This document shows, piece by piece, positions 36,255 to 46,080 of a stretch of DNA of 64,000 bases. The DNA is from Wolbachia endosymbiont of Ctenocephalides felis wCfeJ (lineage in GTDB: Bacteria > Pseudomonadota > Alphaproteobacteria > Rickettsiales > Anaplasmataceae). The translations under genes and the position numbers were made by a program. The DNA is taken from NCBI RefSeq assembly GCF_012277315.1, contig NZ_CP051157.1, positions 372,001-436,000 on the forward strand, given 5' to 3'. The stretch's first letter is position 1, and each line of letters begins with the position of its first letter. The notes under the pieces are model-generated. The model worked only from the letters and a program-made list of their open reading frames with translations. It was not told the origin of the DNA and ran no database searches.

Positions 36255-38378
36255 ATGTTAAAAAAATATCTAAAGTCAGCGATATACTTATCACTCTTAG
36301 TGTATACATGTGTATCAGTTTTCAGCTACAATTATAAAGACCCATCTTTAAATACAGTTACAAATGAAGACGCAACAAATTTGGGTGGAATAGTAGGTTC
36401 ATACTTAGCTGATATATTAGTTCAATTTCTTGGACTTACTAGCATTACAGTAACTACAACTGCAGTTTATTTTCTGATCTTCAATCCATCAAAAAAGTTG
36501 CTGAAAATTTTCTATTTAACATTAATCAATTTAGCAATATGTGCTATATTACCGCAGTTTTCGCTTGGCATTACTGCAAGGTATATGCACAGTGGAATAG
36601 TGGGAAATACTCTAATTGATCACTGTCCATTTTACATATTCGCAATAGCAGCGTTGGTAGGTACTGTAGGATTGATTGGTTGGAAGAGAACAATTTACTC
36701 TCTATTCTTCTTATGTAAAAAAACAACTTGCCTTTTTGCAAAAGCTCTGCTTTTTAGGCCACGTAAAACCGCTGAATATTCGATTGCACCGTTAACAGTA
36801 GAGGAAAGCCATAAGGCTCAAATCACTACCAGCAAGCAACCAAAAGAAAGACAGAAAAAAGTTACTGGAGAGACTTTTAAACCTTCTAGTGGGTTTGAGT
36901 TTCCAAGTATTCATTTACTTTCTAAGGCGGAAGAGTCTTTGCAGAGAAAACAGCTGAATGAAATAGAAAGCAATAAGAATTTATCTCTGCTGGAGCAAGT
37001 CTTAAGTGATTTTGGCGTACAAGGAAAGATTATCAGTGTATGTTATGGACCAGTTGTGACTTTATACAAGCTTGAACCACAAGCTGGCACAAAATCTGCA
37101 AGGGTAATTGGCCTTGCGGATGATATAGCACGGTCAATGAGTGCGCTCTCTGCGCGCATTTCAATAATTCGTGGGCAAAATGCTATGGGAATAGAACTGC
37201 CAAACAAGGAAAGAGAAATTGTTATGTTGCGTGATTTACTCGAATCACCAGAATACCAAAATGCAAATTTGAATCTTCCAATTGCGCTCGGTAAAGAGAT
37301 AAGCGGAAAACCAGTAATTGCTGATTTGGCTAAAATGCCGCACTTGCTCGTTGCTGGAACCACAGGGTCAGGTAAATCAGTTGCAATTAATACTATGATT
37401 CTTTCACTCGTTTATCGGTTAAGTCCTGATGAATGTAAGATGATAATGATTGACCCAAAAATGCTTGAGCTTTCGATATATGATGCAATACCACATTTAA
37501 TAACACCAGTAGTAACAGAGCCAAAAAAAGCTGTTATTGCTCTTAAATGGATAGTAAAAGAGATGGAAAACCGCTATCGCATGATGTCATATTTAAACGT
37601 GCGTAATGTAATAAACTATAACCAAAGAATTACAGAAGCGATGAATAATGGAATAGAGTTGGAACGTGTTGTGCAAATCGGCTTCAACTCAACAACAGGT
37701 AAACCTTTATTTGAAAAACTGCCAATCAAAATGGAGACATTTCCGTATATTGTAGTGATTGTGGATGAAATGGCGGATTTAATGCTTGTTGCCGGAAAGG
37801 AGATAGAGTGCTCTATTCAGCGTTTAGCTCAAATGGCTCGTGCTGCAGGAATACATATCATAATGGCAACGCAACGTCCATCTGTAGATATCATAACAGG
37901 CGTGATAAAAGCAAACTTTCCAACGAGAATCAGTTTTGCTGTTACCTCTAAAATAGATAGCCGTACAATACTTGGTGAACAAGGAGCTGAACAGTTGCTC
38001 GGTATGGGTGACATGCTCTATATGGCCTCTGGTGGTAAGATTATTCGAGTTCATGGCCCATTTGTAAGTGATGATGAGGTGCAAAATATAGTTAATCACC
38101 TAAAAGCACAAGGTGAACCACACTATATGGAGGAAATTACCAAAGAAGATGAGAATTCTTCTGTGGAATCAGAAGGTGAAACAGAGGATGAAGAGAACGA
38201 CCTATACAAGCAAGCAGTGGCTATCATTCAAAGGGATCAAAAGGTTTCAACCAGTTACATTCAACGACAACTGAGAATAGGCTATAACAGAGCTGCAAAC
38301 ATTGTTGAAAGAATGGAAAAAGAAGGTATTGTCAGCGCTCCAAATCACTCAGGAAAAAGAGAGATATTGGTAGAATGA
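36255..38378 (+). CDS. ftsK: DNA translocase FtsK
   Basis: FtsK moves chromosome ends through the division septum and activates dif recombination. The 707-residue protein has about four N-terminal membrane helices (residues 10-165), a short linker, and the RecA-like motor: Walker A GTTGSGKS (about 368-375), Walker B IVVIVDEMADLM (about 500-510) and the motor motif AQMARAAGIHIIMATQRPS. The C-terminal gamma winged helix (SYIQRQLRIGYNRAANIVER) reads KOPS sites. The linker between membrane and motor is much shorter than in E. coli FtsK. Confidence 0.97.
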   Translation: MLKKYLKSAIYLSLLVYTCVSVFSYNYKDPSLNTVTNEDATNLGGIVGSYLADILVQFLGLTSITVTTTAVYFLIFNPSKKLLKIFYLTLINLAICAILPQFSLGITARYMHSGIVGNTLIDHCPFYIFAIAALVGTVGLIGWKRTIYSLFFLCKKTTCLFAKALLFRPRKTAEYSIAPLTVEESHKAQITTSKQPKERQKKVTGETFKPSSGFEFPSIHLLSKAEESLQRKQLNEIESNKNLSLLEQVLSDFGVQGKIISVCYGPVVTLYKLEPQAGTKSARVIGLADDIARSMSALSARISIIRGQNAMGIELPNKEREIVMLRDLLESPEYQNANLNLPIALGKEISGKPVIADLAKMPHLLVAGTTGSGKSVAINTMILSLVYRLSPDECKMIMIDPKMLELSIYDAIPHLITPVVTEPKKAVIALKWIVKEMENRYRMMSYLNVRNVINYNQRITEAMNNGIELERVVQIGFNSTTGKPLFEKLPIKMETFPYIVVIVDEMADLMLVAGKEIECSIQRLAQMARAAGIHIIMATQRPSVDIITGVIKANFPTRISFAVTSKIDSRTILGEQGAEQLLGMGDMLYMASGGKIIRVHGPFVSDDEVQNIVNHLKAQGEPHYMEEITKEDENSSVESEGETEDEENDLYKQAVAIIQRDQKVSTSYIQRQLRIGYNRAANIVERMEKEGIVSAPNHSGKREILVE

Positions 38379-38440
38379 CTACAAATTCACCTGTGCTATG
38401 ATATCTACAAGCAATTGATATAATACTTAATTTAAATAAG

Positions 38441-39421
38441 ATGTACTTACCTGCAAAAATATTTTTCACCTCATTCATTTTTGGGTTTGTTCTTCATCCT
38501 TATTTTATAAAGCTTCTAAAAAGAATCAGCAAAGGTGGACAGCCAATCAGATTATGTGGACCGAAAAGTCATTTGATCACCAAAAGAAGCACCCCTACTA
38601 TGGGCGGGGTGATAATACTGTTTTCCACTTTATTGCCAGTTTTACTTTGGGCTCAGTTAACACCAGAGATCCTATTGCTGGTATTTGTAACTTTGTTTTT
38701 TGCTCTGATTGGATTTATTGACGACTATTTAAAATTAAAAGCAAATAACCATCGAGGTTTAAGTGCAAAAACTAAGATACTTGTCCAATTTATAGTCATC
38801 CTGGTTGTTATGTCTATATTCAAGCCATATTTTTCTGAAGGTTTTACAAAAACGTTTCTATTGAGAGAAGTAGTGATCGACTTTGGCTGCCTATATGTGC
38901 CGTTTGCTGCATTTGTGATTGTCGGCTCTTCCAATGCTGTGAATCTCACAGATGGCCTCGATGGCCTTGCTGCAACCCAAGCTATCACTTCTTTTGTTTC
39001 TTTGGGATTAATTGCATATATGGCTAAAGCAGACTTGGGAATCATTTTATTCTGCATCGCATTTGTAGGAGCAATTTTAAGTTTCTTGTGGTTTAATACA
39101 CATCCGGCAAAAGTATTTATGGGTGACGTTGGCAGCTTATCAGTTGGCGCAGCCTTAGGATTAATTAGCGTTCTAATTAAAAGGGAAGTACTTTTTGCCT
39201 TTATTGGAGCAATCTTTGTGATGGAGACTTTGTCTGTCATTATTCAGGTATCGTACTTTAAATATACGAAGTTTAAATGTGGCAAGGGCAGCAGGATTTT
39301 TCTCATGACACCAATACATCACCATTTTGAAAAAAAGGGATGGTCAGAAAATGAAATAGTTGTAAAATTTTGGATAATTGCTATTACTTGTTCGATCTTC
39401 ACTTTAGCTTTCTTATTATAG
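38441..39421 (+). CDS. mraY: phospho-N-acetylmuramoyl-pentapeptide transferase
   Basis: MraY makes lipid I from UDP-MurNAc-pentapeptide and undecaprenyl phosphate. The 326-residue membrane protein has PTMGGVIILFSTLL, FIDDYLKLKANNHRGLSAKTK with the paired aspartates, SSNAVNLTDGLDGLAATQAI and the C-terminal MTPIHHHFEKKGWSE. All family motifs are present. It lies six bases upstream of rnhB. With murJ and rodA in this window it shows that lipid II synthesis is kept though Wolbachia has no thick wall. Confidence 0.97.
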   Translation: MYLPAKIFFTSFIFGFVLHPYFIKLLKRISKGGQPIRLCGPKSHLITKRSTPTMGGVIILFSTLLPVLLWAQLTPEILLLVFVTLFFALIGFIDDYLKLKANNHRGLSAKTKILVQFIVILVVMSIFKPYFSEGFTKTFLLREVVIDFGCLYVPFAAFVIVGSSNAVNLTDGLDGLAATQAITSFVSLGLIAYMAKADLGIILFCIAFVGAILSFLWFNTHPAKVFMGDVGSLSVGAALGLISVLIKREVLFAFIGAIFVMETLSVIIQVSYFKYTKFKCGKGSRIFLMTPIHHHFEKKGWSENEIVVKFWIIAITCSIFTLAFLL

Positions 39422-39427
39422 AAACCT

Positions 39428-40030
39428 ATGAAATACCCAGATTTTACACTAGAAAATGAGTTGTCAGGAGTGATAGCAGGAGTAGATGAGGTTGGAAGGG
39501 GCCCGCTAGCTGGTCCAGTGATGTCTGCAGCAGTAGTATTTACTGATAGAAATATGATCATTGAAGGCATTAACGACTCAAAAAAATTGACTGCCAAAAG
39601 CAGGCAAATTTTATATGAAAAAATAACGTCTGTTGCAAAATTTGGTATAGGGATAGCAAGTGTAGAGGAAATAAATTCATACAATATTTTGCAGGCAACA
39701 AAGCTTTCAATGCAGCGTGCGTTGATGAACTTGGGTCTAGAACTAGATTATGTGCTAGTTGATGGTAATCAACCACCCAAAGTAAAATGGCAAGTAAAGC
39801 CCATAGTAAATGGCGATAGTTTGAGTGTATCAATCGCGGCAGCTTCAATTATTGCAAAAGTTACAAGGGATCAGTTAATGCAAGAGCTGCATAATCAACA
39901 CCCGGAATATAATTGGCATAAAAATAAGGGATATGGAACAAAAGAGCACAGAGAAGCTATAAGCCTCTATGGCGTTACGGAACATCATAGAAAAAGCATG
40001 GCTGTTCAGGCAATGGCATCACTTACATAG
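39428..40030 (+). CDS. rnhB: ribonuclease HII
   Basis: RNase HII removes ribonucleotides and RNA from RNA-DNA hybrids. The 200-residue protein has the first catalytic motif GVDEVGRGPLAGPV, then NDSKKLTAKSR, VLVDGN and SIAAASIIAKVTRDQLM, which complete the DEDD-type site, and YGTKEHREAI near the end. It follows mraY closely and ends nine bases before the convergent purQ. Confidence 0.96.
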   Translation: MKYPDFTLENELSGVIAGVDEVGRGPLAGPVMSAAVVFTDRNMIIEGINDSKKLTAKSRQILYEKITSVAKFGIGIASVEEINSYNILQATKLSMQRALMNLGLELDYVLVDGNQPPKVKWQVKPIVNGDSLSVSIAAASIIAKVTRDQLMQELHNQHPEYNWHKNKGYGTKEHREAISLYGVTEHHRKSMAVQAMASLT

Positions 40031-40038
40031 TATCTTAT

Positions 40039-40845
40039 CTACAACGCTTGCGCAAAATATCTCAGTGCATTTTCAAATATAAGCATCCCATCACCATACT
40101 TTGGCACAGCAGAATTTAAGCGCTTGTACTTCTCTTTTTCAAGTGGCCAGTTGTCTCGCTGAGTAAAAAATATTCCTCTCTCCGGGTGAGGCATCAAAGC
40201 TAGTACTCTGCCACTTTTATCTGATAAAGCTGCAAGATCGTACACAGATCCATTTGGATTGTAAGGAAACTGTAAGTTGGCATAGTCACCATCCTCATTA
40301 ATGTAACGCAATGCAACAGAACCGCTCTCAATCAATTGATTCAAAGCATCCCGATTCATAAAGAACTTGCCTTCTCCATGAGCAACAGGAAGATACAATT
40401 CATCTAGGCCGCGTAGCCAAACAGAACTACTATGTGGATTAACTTTAACTCTAATCCAACGACATTGATAATTACCTATATCATTACGTATTAAAGCTAG
40501 GTTAGAGAATTCTGGGATTAACTTTACCAATATTTGACAACCGTTACATATCCCTATAACAAGCTTATCCTGAAATAAAAAATCTTGAAGCTCGTTCAAT
40601 AAGTTGTTCTTGATGCGTAGAGCAAAAGCGTTACCGGCACCAGTATCGTCTCCATAGGAAAAACCTCCTGGAATTGCAAGTATATCACTTGATTTCAGCT
40701 CACCTGGATTATGTATAACTTCATTAATGTGAACGATTTTTACCTTTACATTGCTGATACCAAGTTTTCTACTACACTCCATAAATGCAAATGCAGTCTC
40801 TTTTTCGCAGTTTAAACCATAGCCAGATAAAACAATAATTTTCAT
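40039..40845 (-). CDS. purQ: phosphoribosylformylglycinamidine synthase subunit PurQ
   Basis: PurQ is the glutaminase that supplies ammonia to PurL in the fourth purine step. The 268-residue class I glutamine amidotransferase begins MKIIVLSGYGLNCEKETAFA, has IPGGFSYGDDTGAGNAFALR, the nucleophile C100 in IGICNGCQIL, and the His-Glu pair in LMPHPERGIFF. It is longer than many PurQ proteins (about 225 residues), in the way of the Rickettsiales version. It begins three bases after the end of pstA on the same strand. Confidence 0.93.
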   Translation of the reverse strand: MKIIVLSGYGLNCEKETAFAFMECSRKLGISNVKVKIVHINEVIHNPGELKSSDILAIPGGFSYGDDTGAGNAFALRIKNNLLNELQDFLFQDKLVIGICNGCQILVKLIPEFSNLALIRNDIGNYQCRWIRVKVNPHSSSVWLRGLDELYLPVAHGEGKFFMNRDALNQLIESGSVALRYINEDGDYANLQFPYNPNGSVYDLAALSDKSGRVLALMPHPERGIFFTQRDNWPLEKEKYKRLNSAVPKYGDGMLIFENALRYFAQAL

Positions 40846-40848
40846 AAA

Positions 40849-42099
40849 TTAAAAATTAAAAAACTCGAATTTCCTTTTCACAAAATTTGCCACTAAATTT
40901 AGAGCAAACAACATTATCAAGAGAGCTATAATCGCAATAGCAGCAAGTTCAATGAATGCAATTTCAGGGCTACTTGACCATATGTATATTTGCACAGGTA
41001 AAACAGTTGCTGGGTCAAAAAAAGATGTTGGTGTATCAGCTATAAATGCTACCATACCTATCATAAGTAGAGGAGAAGATTCACCTAAAACTCTTGCAAC
41101 TGCAAGCATAGCACCGTGTATTATCCTTGGCAATGCAATCGGTAAAGAGTGGTCTAATATTACCTTGATGTGAGGTGCACCAATAGCAAAAGCTGCATCT
41201 TTTATTGTAATAGGAACGTTCGCAAAAGCATTTTTTGTTGCAATTATAATATTAGGCAGCATCATGAATGAGAGGGTCATTCCACCAACAAGCGGCGAAG
41301 AACGCGGTAGCCCAAATATACCAAGGTAGAGAGTTAAACCTACTACGCCGAATATTATTGAAGGTACTGCAGCAAGGTTATTTACGCTAACCTCTACAAT
41401 GCTAGTTACTATACTACTTCTTGGCATAAACTCATGAAGACAGATACCAGACATAATTCCTATTGGTAATGCTAAAGCCATGCATACTATAATCGTCATT
41501 AACGAGCCAACAAATGCTCCTAAAATCCCTGCATTTTCAGGTTCACGGGAATCAGATTTAAGAAATAAAGACTTATTAAAGAATTTTTTCACTCTTCCCT
41601 TTTCTTTCAGCCAGTCGAGTAATTTAGCATAATGATCGTCAAAATACTTATTTTTGTTTATTGAATTGATTATACCTGAAGCAGTAAACCAGATTTCATA
41701 TTTACCACTGTATTTTGCTTTCCTGTAAAAAAAATTCTCCAATTCCTTGTAAGAGTTACGACCTAAAATTTCATCAACATTTTTGAAATCAGTTCCTTCA
41801 AATATTTTATGTAGAGAATTATTGAGCAACTCAATAGATTTATATCTCAAATCACTAGGACTATCTGTTAAAGCAAAATCAGCGTTTATTTCAATTGGCA
41901 ACAAAACTTTAGTTACCGTTAAAGCACTGTAAGAGTTAATTAATATACTTAGCAATATACATATAGGACAACCTAGCGAAATAACTAACGTTATAAGAGA
42001 ACAGAAATACAGCGTTTTATTTCTTTTGTTTTTCTTTTTTATGCGAGCATGTACGCGTCTCGACTGAAGCAGCTTAAGGAATTTTGTTTTTATGTTCAT
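40849..42099 (-). CDS. pstA: phosphate ABC transporter permease PstA
   Basis: PstA forms half of the membrane channel for high-affinity phosphate uptake. The C-terminal half of this 416-residue protein has the MetI-type permease domain with GILGAFVGSLMTIIVCMALA, and the EAA-type loop IKDAAFAIGAPHIKVILDHS. The N-terminal part has one membrane helix (about 31-55) and then about 140 hydrophilic residues (60-195), making it much longer than the E. coli protein (about 300). The extra part is known in some alphaproteobacterial PstA proteins. No pstS or pstB gene is beside it. Confidence 0.9.
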   Translation of the reverse strand: MNIKTKFLKLLQSRRVHARIKKKNKRNKTLYFCSLITLVISLGCPICILLSILINSYSALTVTKVLLPIEINADFALTDSPSDLRYKSIELLNNSLHKIFEGTDFKNVDEILGRNSYKELENFFYRKAKYSGKYEIWFTASGIINSINKNKYFDDHYAKLLDWLKEKGRVKKFFNKSLFLKSDSREPENAGILGAFVGSLMTIIVCMALALPIGIMSGICLHEFMPRSSIVTSIVEVSVNNLAAVPSIIFGVVGLTLYLGIFGLPRSSPLVGGMTLSFMMLPNIIIATKNAFANVPITIKDAAFAIGAPHIKVILDHSLPIALPRIIHGAMLAVARVLGESSPLLMIGMVAFIADTPTSFFDPATVLPVQIYIWSSSPEIAFIELAAIAIIALLIMLFALNLVANFVKRKFEFFNF

Positions 42100-42204
42100 T
42101 ATGTAGCTAGCCTAAATGAGATTTTCTTGCTTATACTAAACATCAATACTTTTTTATCACCTCAACGCCTGACCCAGTGTTTATACTGAGATCTACACTG
42201 GCGT

Positions 42205-42582
42205 CTACTTAGATCTACTGTTTTTGTAAGTAGTACGTTCTTTTATTCTTGCAGCTTTTCCAAATAGCTTACATAAGTAGTATAATTTCGCTCTACGAAC
42301 TTTTCCCTTTCTTGTCACTTGCACTGAAACTAACGCAGGAGAATAAACAAAAAACTGTGATACTATACTTTCTCCATGACTCACTTTCCTAACCGCAAAA
42401 GAAGAATGTAACCCACGATTTCTTTTTGATATACATACACCTTCAAATATTTGCATACGTTCGCTTGCACCTTCAACCACTTTAAAAGTGACCTTCAAAT
42501 CATCACCAGGACGAAACTCTGGCAATTCTTTAGCTAACACTTGCATTTGCTGCTTATTGAACTTTTCAAGTAAACTTGTCAT
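42205..42582 (-). CDS. rplS: 50S ribosomal protein L19
   Basis: L19 sits at the 30S-50S interface. The 125-residue protein has [36 protein letters not shown], and the C-terminal [20 protein letters not shown], all typical. It overlaps the end of trmD by 17 bases, the common trmD-rplS pairing. Confidence 0.96.
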   Translation of the reverse strand: MTSLLEKFNKQQMQVLAKELPEFRPGDDLKVTFKVVEGASERMQIFEGVCISKRNRGLHSSFAVRKVSHGESIVSQFFVYSPALVSVQVTRKGKVRRAKLYYLCKLFGKAARIKERTTYKNSRSK

Positions 42583-43273
42583 TTATATCTCCATCTAATA
42601 ATTCAGGCCTACGCCTTTTTGTTAAAGCTTGAGACTGTTTCCGCCTCCAATCACTTATTTTTTTGTGATTACCAGACAACAGAATCTCAGGCACTTTATG
42701 TTCTCTCCACTGCTTAGGTTTAGTATATTGAGGGTACTCAAGCATACCACCACCATAACTAAAACTTTCTTCAGCAATACTATCAGAATTACTTACTACA
42801 CCAGGAAGAAGCCTAACACATGCATCGAGAACTACCATTGCAGCCGGCTCGCCTCCTGAAAGTATATAATCTCCAATACTTAACTCATAAGGAGTATACT
42901 CATCAATCACTCTTTGGTCAATACCCTCAAATCGACCGCATAATATTGTGATATGAGGAAATTCTATCAATTCTTTTGCAACGCTTTGATTAAATCTCGT
43001 GCCAGATGGAGTCATATAAATAAATTTAGTATCCCTATGAGCAGAAAGTACACTATCAACTGCATCACCAATCACATCAGGGCGCATAATCATTCCTGCT
43101 CCACCTCCATATGGAGCATCATCTACTGTTGAATGTTTATCTTTAGCAAAAAAACGTATATTTATTACATCAAGGTCCCATATTTTCTTTTCTAACGCTT
43201 TTCCAGCAAGGGAATAGCTTAAAAATCCAGGAAACATCTCTGGAAATATAGTTAATATTGTAACATTGAACAT
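42566..43273 (-). CDS. trmD: tRNA (guanine37-N1)-methyltransferase
   Basis: TrmD methylates G37 next to the anticodon and prevents frameshifting. The 235-residue protein has [46 protein letters not shown] and the SAM-binding knot [17 protein letters not shown]. Length is standard. It is first in the trmD-rplS pair and divergent from purC across 69 bases, where both promoters must lie. Confidence 0.97.
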   Translation of the reverse strand: MFNVTILTIFPEMFPGFLSYSLAGKALEKKIWDLDVINIRFFAKDKHSTVDDAPYGGGAGMIMRPDVIGDAVDSVLSAHRDTKFIYMTPSGTRFNQSVAKELIEFPHITILCGRFEGIDQRVIDEYTPYELSIGDYILSGGEPAAMVVLDACVRLLPGVVSNSDSIAEESFSYGGGMLEYPQYTKPKQWREHKVPEILLSGNHKKISDWRRKQSQALTKRRRPELLDGDINDKFT

Positions 43274-43342
43274 CTTTGTAAATTTATAGTAAACTTAGGT
43301 AGTAAATTGATGTAATATCTACAATATATAGTTAAATCAAAT

Positions 43343-44065
43343 ATGCTGCCAGGCAAAATAATATATGAAGGTAAAGCGAAATCTATTATTGAAGCTAAAG
43401 ATTCGTTAACTGTCATACAGCACTTTAAAGATGACGTAACAGCCTTTAATAAAGAAAAATATGAGGTTATTGAGGGTAAGGGAATAATCAACAACTTCAT
43501 TAGCGCTTTTATCATGGAAAAGCTTGAAAAAGCAGGAATTGGCACACACTTTATAAAAACTCTGAATGAAAGAGAGCAGCTAGTTAAAAAACTAAAGATT
43601 ATACCTCTTGAAATAGTAGTGAGAAATATTGCAGCCGGTAGTTTTTGCAAACGTTTTAATGTAAAAGAAGGCGAGAAGCTTATATCTCCTATAATCGAAT
43701 TTTTCTATAAAGATGACAATCTGGCTGATCCAATGGTAAATGAAAACCACGTGCTATATTTTGGCTGGCTATCTCGTGAAGAAATGGAAGAGGTTAAAAC
43801 TACAACCTTAAAAATCAACAAAGTTCTAGTTGACTTATTTTCAAATGCAGGTATAGATTTAGTCGACCTCAAATTAGAATTTGGCAGGCTAATGAGCGAT
43901 AAAGCAAAGATCATCCTAGCTGATGAGATCAGCCCTGACAATTGCAGGTTATGGGATAACAGTACTCACAAAAAACTAGATAAAGATGTCTTCCGTCTAA
44001 GTTTAGGAAACCTAAAGGAAGCATATTTAGAAGTTGCAGAAAGATTGTCAGTAAAGTTAGTCTAA
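43343..44065 (+). CDS. purC: phosphoribosylaminoimidazole-succinocarboxamide synthase
   Basis: PurC adds aspartate to CAIR in purine synthesis. The 240-residue protein begins MLPGKIIYEGKAKSIIEA and has FKDDVTAFNKEK, PLEIVVRNIAAGSF and LADEISPDNCRLWD, the conserved SAICAR synthase signatures. Its stop codon is immediately next to the stop of convergent purM, leaving no intergenic space. Confidence 0.97.
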   Translation: MLPGKIIYEGKAKSIIEAKDSLTVIQHFKDDVTAFNKEKYEVIEGKGIINNFISAFIMEKLEKAGIGTHFIKTLNEREQLVKKLKIIPLEIVVRNIAAGSFCKRFNVKEGEKLISPIIEFFYKDDNLADPMVNENHVLYFGWLSREEMEEVKTTTLKINKVLVDLFSNAGIDLVDLKLEFGRLMSDKAKIILADEISPDNCRLWDNSTHKKLDKDVFRLSLGNLKEAYLEVAERLSVKLV

Positions 44066-45103
44066 CTAAGACGCTACTTCATCAAGCGGTGGTTTATATT
44101 TCTCATGAAGCTTTCCAATAATCTCAATTTTTTCTCCACGTTTTTGGAAATGATTTTTTACACTTTGCATATTCTCAGGATCTACGATCAATACCATACC
44201 AATACCGCAGTTAAATGTCCTTAACATTTCTCTCTTCTCCACTTTACCCTCTTTTATCAGCCACAAAAATATATCTGGCCATTCCCAAGAACCAATGTCT
44301 ATGTCGGCAAATAAATCTTCTGGAAGAATCCGCGGAACATTATCCACTAAGCCACCACCTGTGATGTGTGCAATACCTTTTACCTTTGACATAATAGGTA
44401 ATAAAGAATCAACGTATATTTTTGTTGGTTCAAGTAGCATCTCACCCCAGGTTTTATTATTCCACGGAGATAAGTCATTATAATTTATGCCTAAATCTTT
44501 AAAAATATGTCGCACCAAAGAAAACCCATTTGAGTGAATTCCGTTCGACTCTAAGCCAACTATACAGTCACCTTCCTTCATAGTGTTACATTTTGGAAGG
44601 ATCTTACTTTTATTGACCACTCCAACCACAAATCCTGCAAGGTCATAGTGATTATTACTATACATTCCAGGCATTTCTGCGGTTTCTCCACCAACTAATG
44701 CTATATTGGCCTGTTTACATCCCTCTGCAATACCCTGCACTACAGACAATAGAACATCTTTACTCAAAGTACCTGTTGCGAAGTAATCGAGGAAAAATAA
44801 AGGTGTTGCTCCTTGCGCAAGCAAGTCATTCACACACATTGCAACTAGATCTATGCCTATAGTACCATGTTTGTTTACTTCTTGAGCTATCAACAGCTTT
44901 GTACCCACCCCATCAGTTGAAGAAACGAGTACTGGATGGTCATATTTTTTACTCAGCGCAGCGAAATCAAACAGCGCGGAAAATGAACCTTCTTCGCTAA
45001 TAACCTCTTCCTTTTTTTTAGTTTTCCCAACTATAAGGTTGACCTCTTTTATTAGCTTATTATACAGCTTAAGGTCTACTCCTGATTTAGCATAAGTGCT
45101 CAT
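44066..45103 (-). CDS. purM: phosphoribosylformylglycinamidine cyclo-ligase
   Basis: PurM closes the imidazole ring to give AIR. The 345-residue protein has STDGVGTKLLIAQEV, IGIDLVAMCVNDLLAQGATP, VGGETAEMPGMY and HITGGGLVDNVPRILPE, all of the PurM/AIRS family. It lies back to back with purC, and together with purF and purQ nearby shows an active purine route. Confidence 0.97.
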   Translation of the reverse strand: MSTYAKSGVDLKLYNKLIKEVNLIVGKTKKKEEVISEEGSFSALFDFAALSKKYDHPVLVSSTDGVGTKLLIAQEVNKHGTIGIDLVAMCVNDLLAQGATPLFFLDYFATGTLSKDVLLSVVQGIAEGCKQANIALVGGETAEMPGMYSNNHYDLAGFVVGVVNKSKILPKCNTMKEGDCIVGLESNGIHSNGFSLVRHIFKDLGINYNDLSPWNNKTWGEMLLEPTKIYVDSLLPIMSKVKGIAHITGGGLVDNVPRILPEDLFADIDIGSWEWPDIFLWLIKEGKVEKREMLRTFNCGIGMVLIVDPENMQSVKNHFQKRGEKIEIIGKLHEKYKPPLDEVAS

Positions 45104-45401
45104 AATCTTTACACAGATTCTACGATTATTAATACCATATTAATAATCTGGCACAAAAAGTACAACGAAACTTTCTTCCGATTGAACATTATATGTTTAC
45201 CAATATAGGGTAACTTGGAGAGTAGATTAGTAGAATGTTTCTGTCAGCCCCTTGCAGAATCTTACTGTTACCCACAAACATGATGTCTGTCTAGAGAGAG
45301 TGAAGCAAGCAAAATTTTAGGATAAAGTAGGCTAAATGGAGGTGCAATTTTTCTGTAATTAATGTTCATACAGTTGTACTAGAGTTATAAAAGAAGAGAT
45401 A
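45104..45401. other. intergenic region with a possible structured RNA
   Basis: These 298 bases upstream of purM and downstream of nth hold no gene that I can support. Near the middle, GGGTAAC (45208-45214) and GTTACCC (45267-45273) form a perfect 7-base stem around a 52-base loop with further internal pairing possible. It may be a transcript end or a small RNA; nothing decides. Confidence 0.4.
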
Positions 45402-46040
45402 CTAGATCTTATACCTTTTGCACTCAAACTCACATAAATCATGGATTATGCATGCCTCACATAAAGGTTTTTGTGCTTTGCACACATACCTACCGTGTAA
45501 AACCAGCCAATGATGAGCATAAAGCAGGTATTTTTTTGGAACTACATTTAAAAGAGACTGCTCCGTTTTAAATACATCTTTTTCTTTTACAAATCCGACT
45601 CTATTGCTAACTCTAAAAACATGAGTGTCAACTGCCAGTGTTGGAATGCCGAGTCCTGAATTCAAAAACACATTAGCACTCTTTCTCCCTACCCCTGGTA
45701 AAGATACCAGATCGTCAAAATTTGTAGGAACTTTGCTGTTATACTGCTCAACTAATATCCTACTGAGCTCAATTATGTTTTTTGCTTTGGAATTATACAA
45801 ACCAATGCTGCTTATACGTTTTTTCAACTCGCTTTGCCCAAGACGCAACATTTTTTCTGGTGTAAAGGCGATATTAAATAGTTCTTTTGTAATTTTATTC
45901 ACGCTTACATCGGTTGTCCGTGCCGACAAAACTATCGCAACCAGTAGCGTAAAATGATTAGTGTAATTGAGCTCTATTTTCGGTGTGTGATTCGACTGCT
46001 TGAATTTTTCAAATATCAATTCTACTTTTTTGGGATCCAT
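45402..46040 (-). CDS. nth: endonuclease III
   Basis: Nth removes oxidised pyrimidines and cuts abasic sites. The 212-residue protein has the helix-hairpin-helix LVSLPGVGRKSANVFLNSGL with the catalytic Lys before SANV, the catalytic Asp in AVDTHVFRVSNRVG, and a C-terminal 4Fe-4S motif C-X6-C-X2-C-X5-C in VCKAQKPLCEACIIHDLCEF. The cluster may come from the Nfu protein at 15025. Length is typical. Confidence 0.97.
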   Translation of the reverse strand: MDPKKVELIFEKFKQSNHTPKIELNYTNHFTLLVAIVLSARTTDVSVNKITKELFNIAFTPEKMLRLGQSELKKRISSIGLYNSKAKNIIELSRILVEQYNSKVPTNFDDLVSLPGVGRKSANVFLNSGLGIPTLAVDTHVFRVSNRVGFVKEKDVFKTEQSLLNVVPKKYLLYAHHWLVLHGRYVCKAQKPLCEACIIHDLCEFECKRYKI

Positions 46041-46080
46041 TTCATAGAGCTAAAAGCTTATACTATACTGCAATATCTTA

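Noticed and set aside
38725-39240. 171-codon minus-strand frame across mraY
   Set aside because: The plus strand encodes all MraY motifs; the antisense frame has no family features.
43252-43650. Minus-strand frame across purC
   Set aside because: Shadow of purC, which carries the SAICAR synthase motifs on the plus strand.
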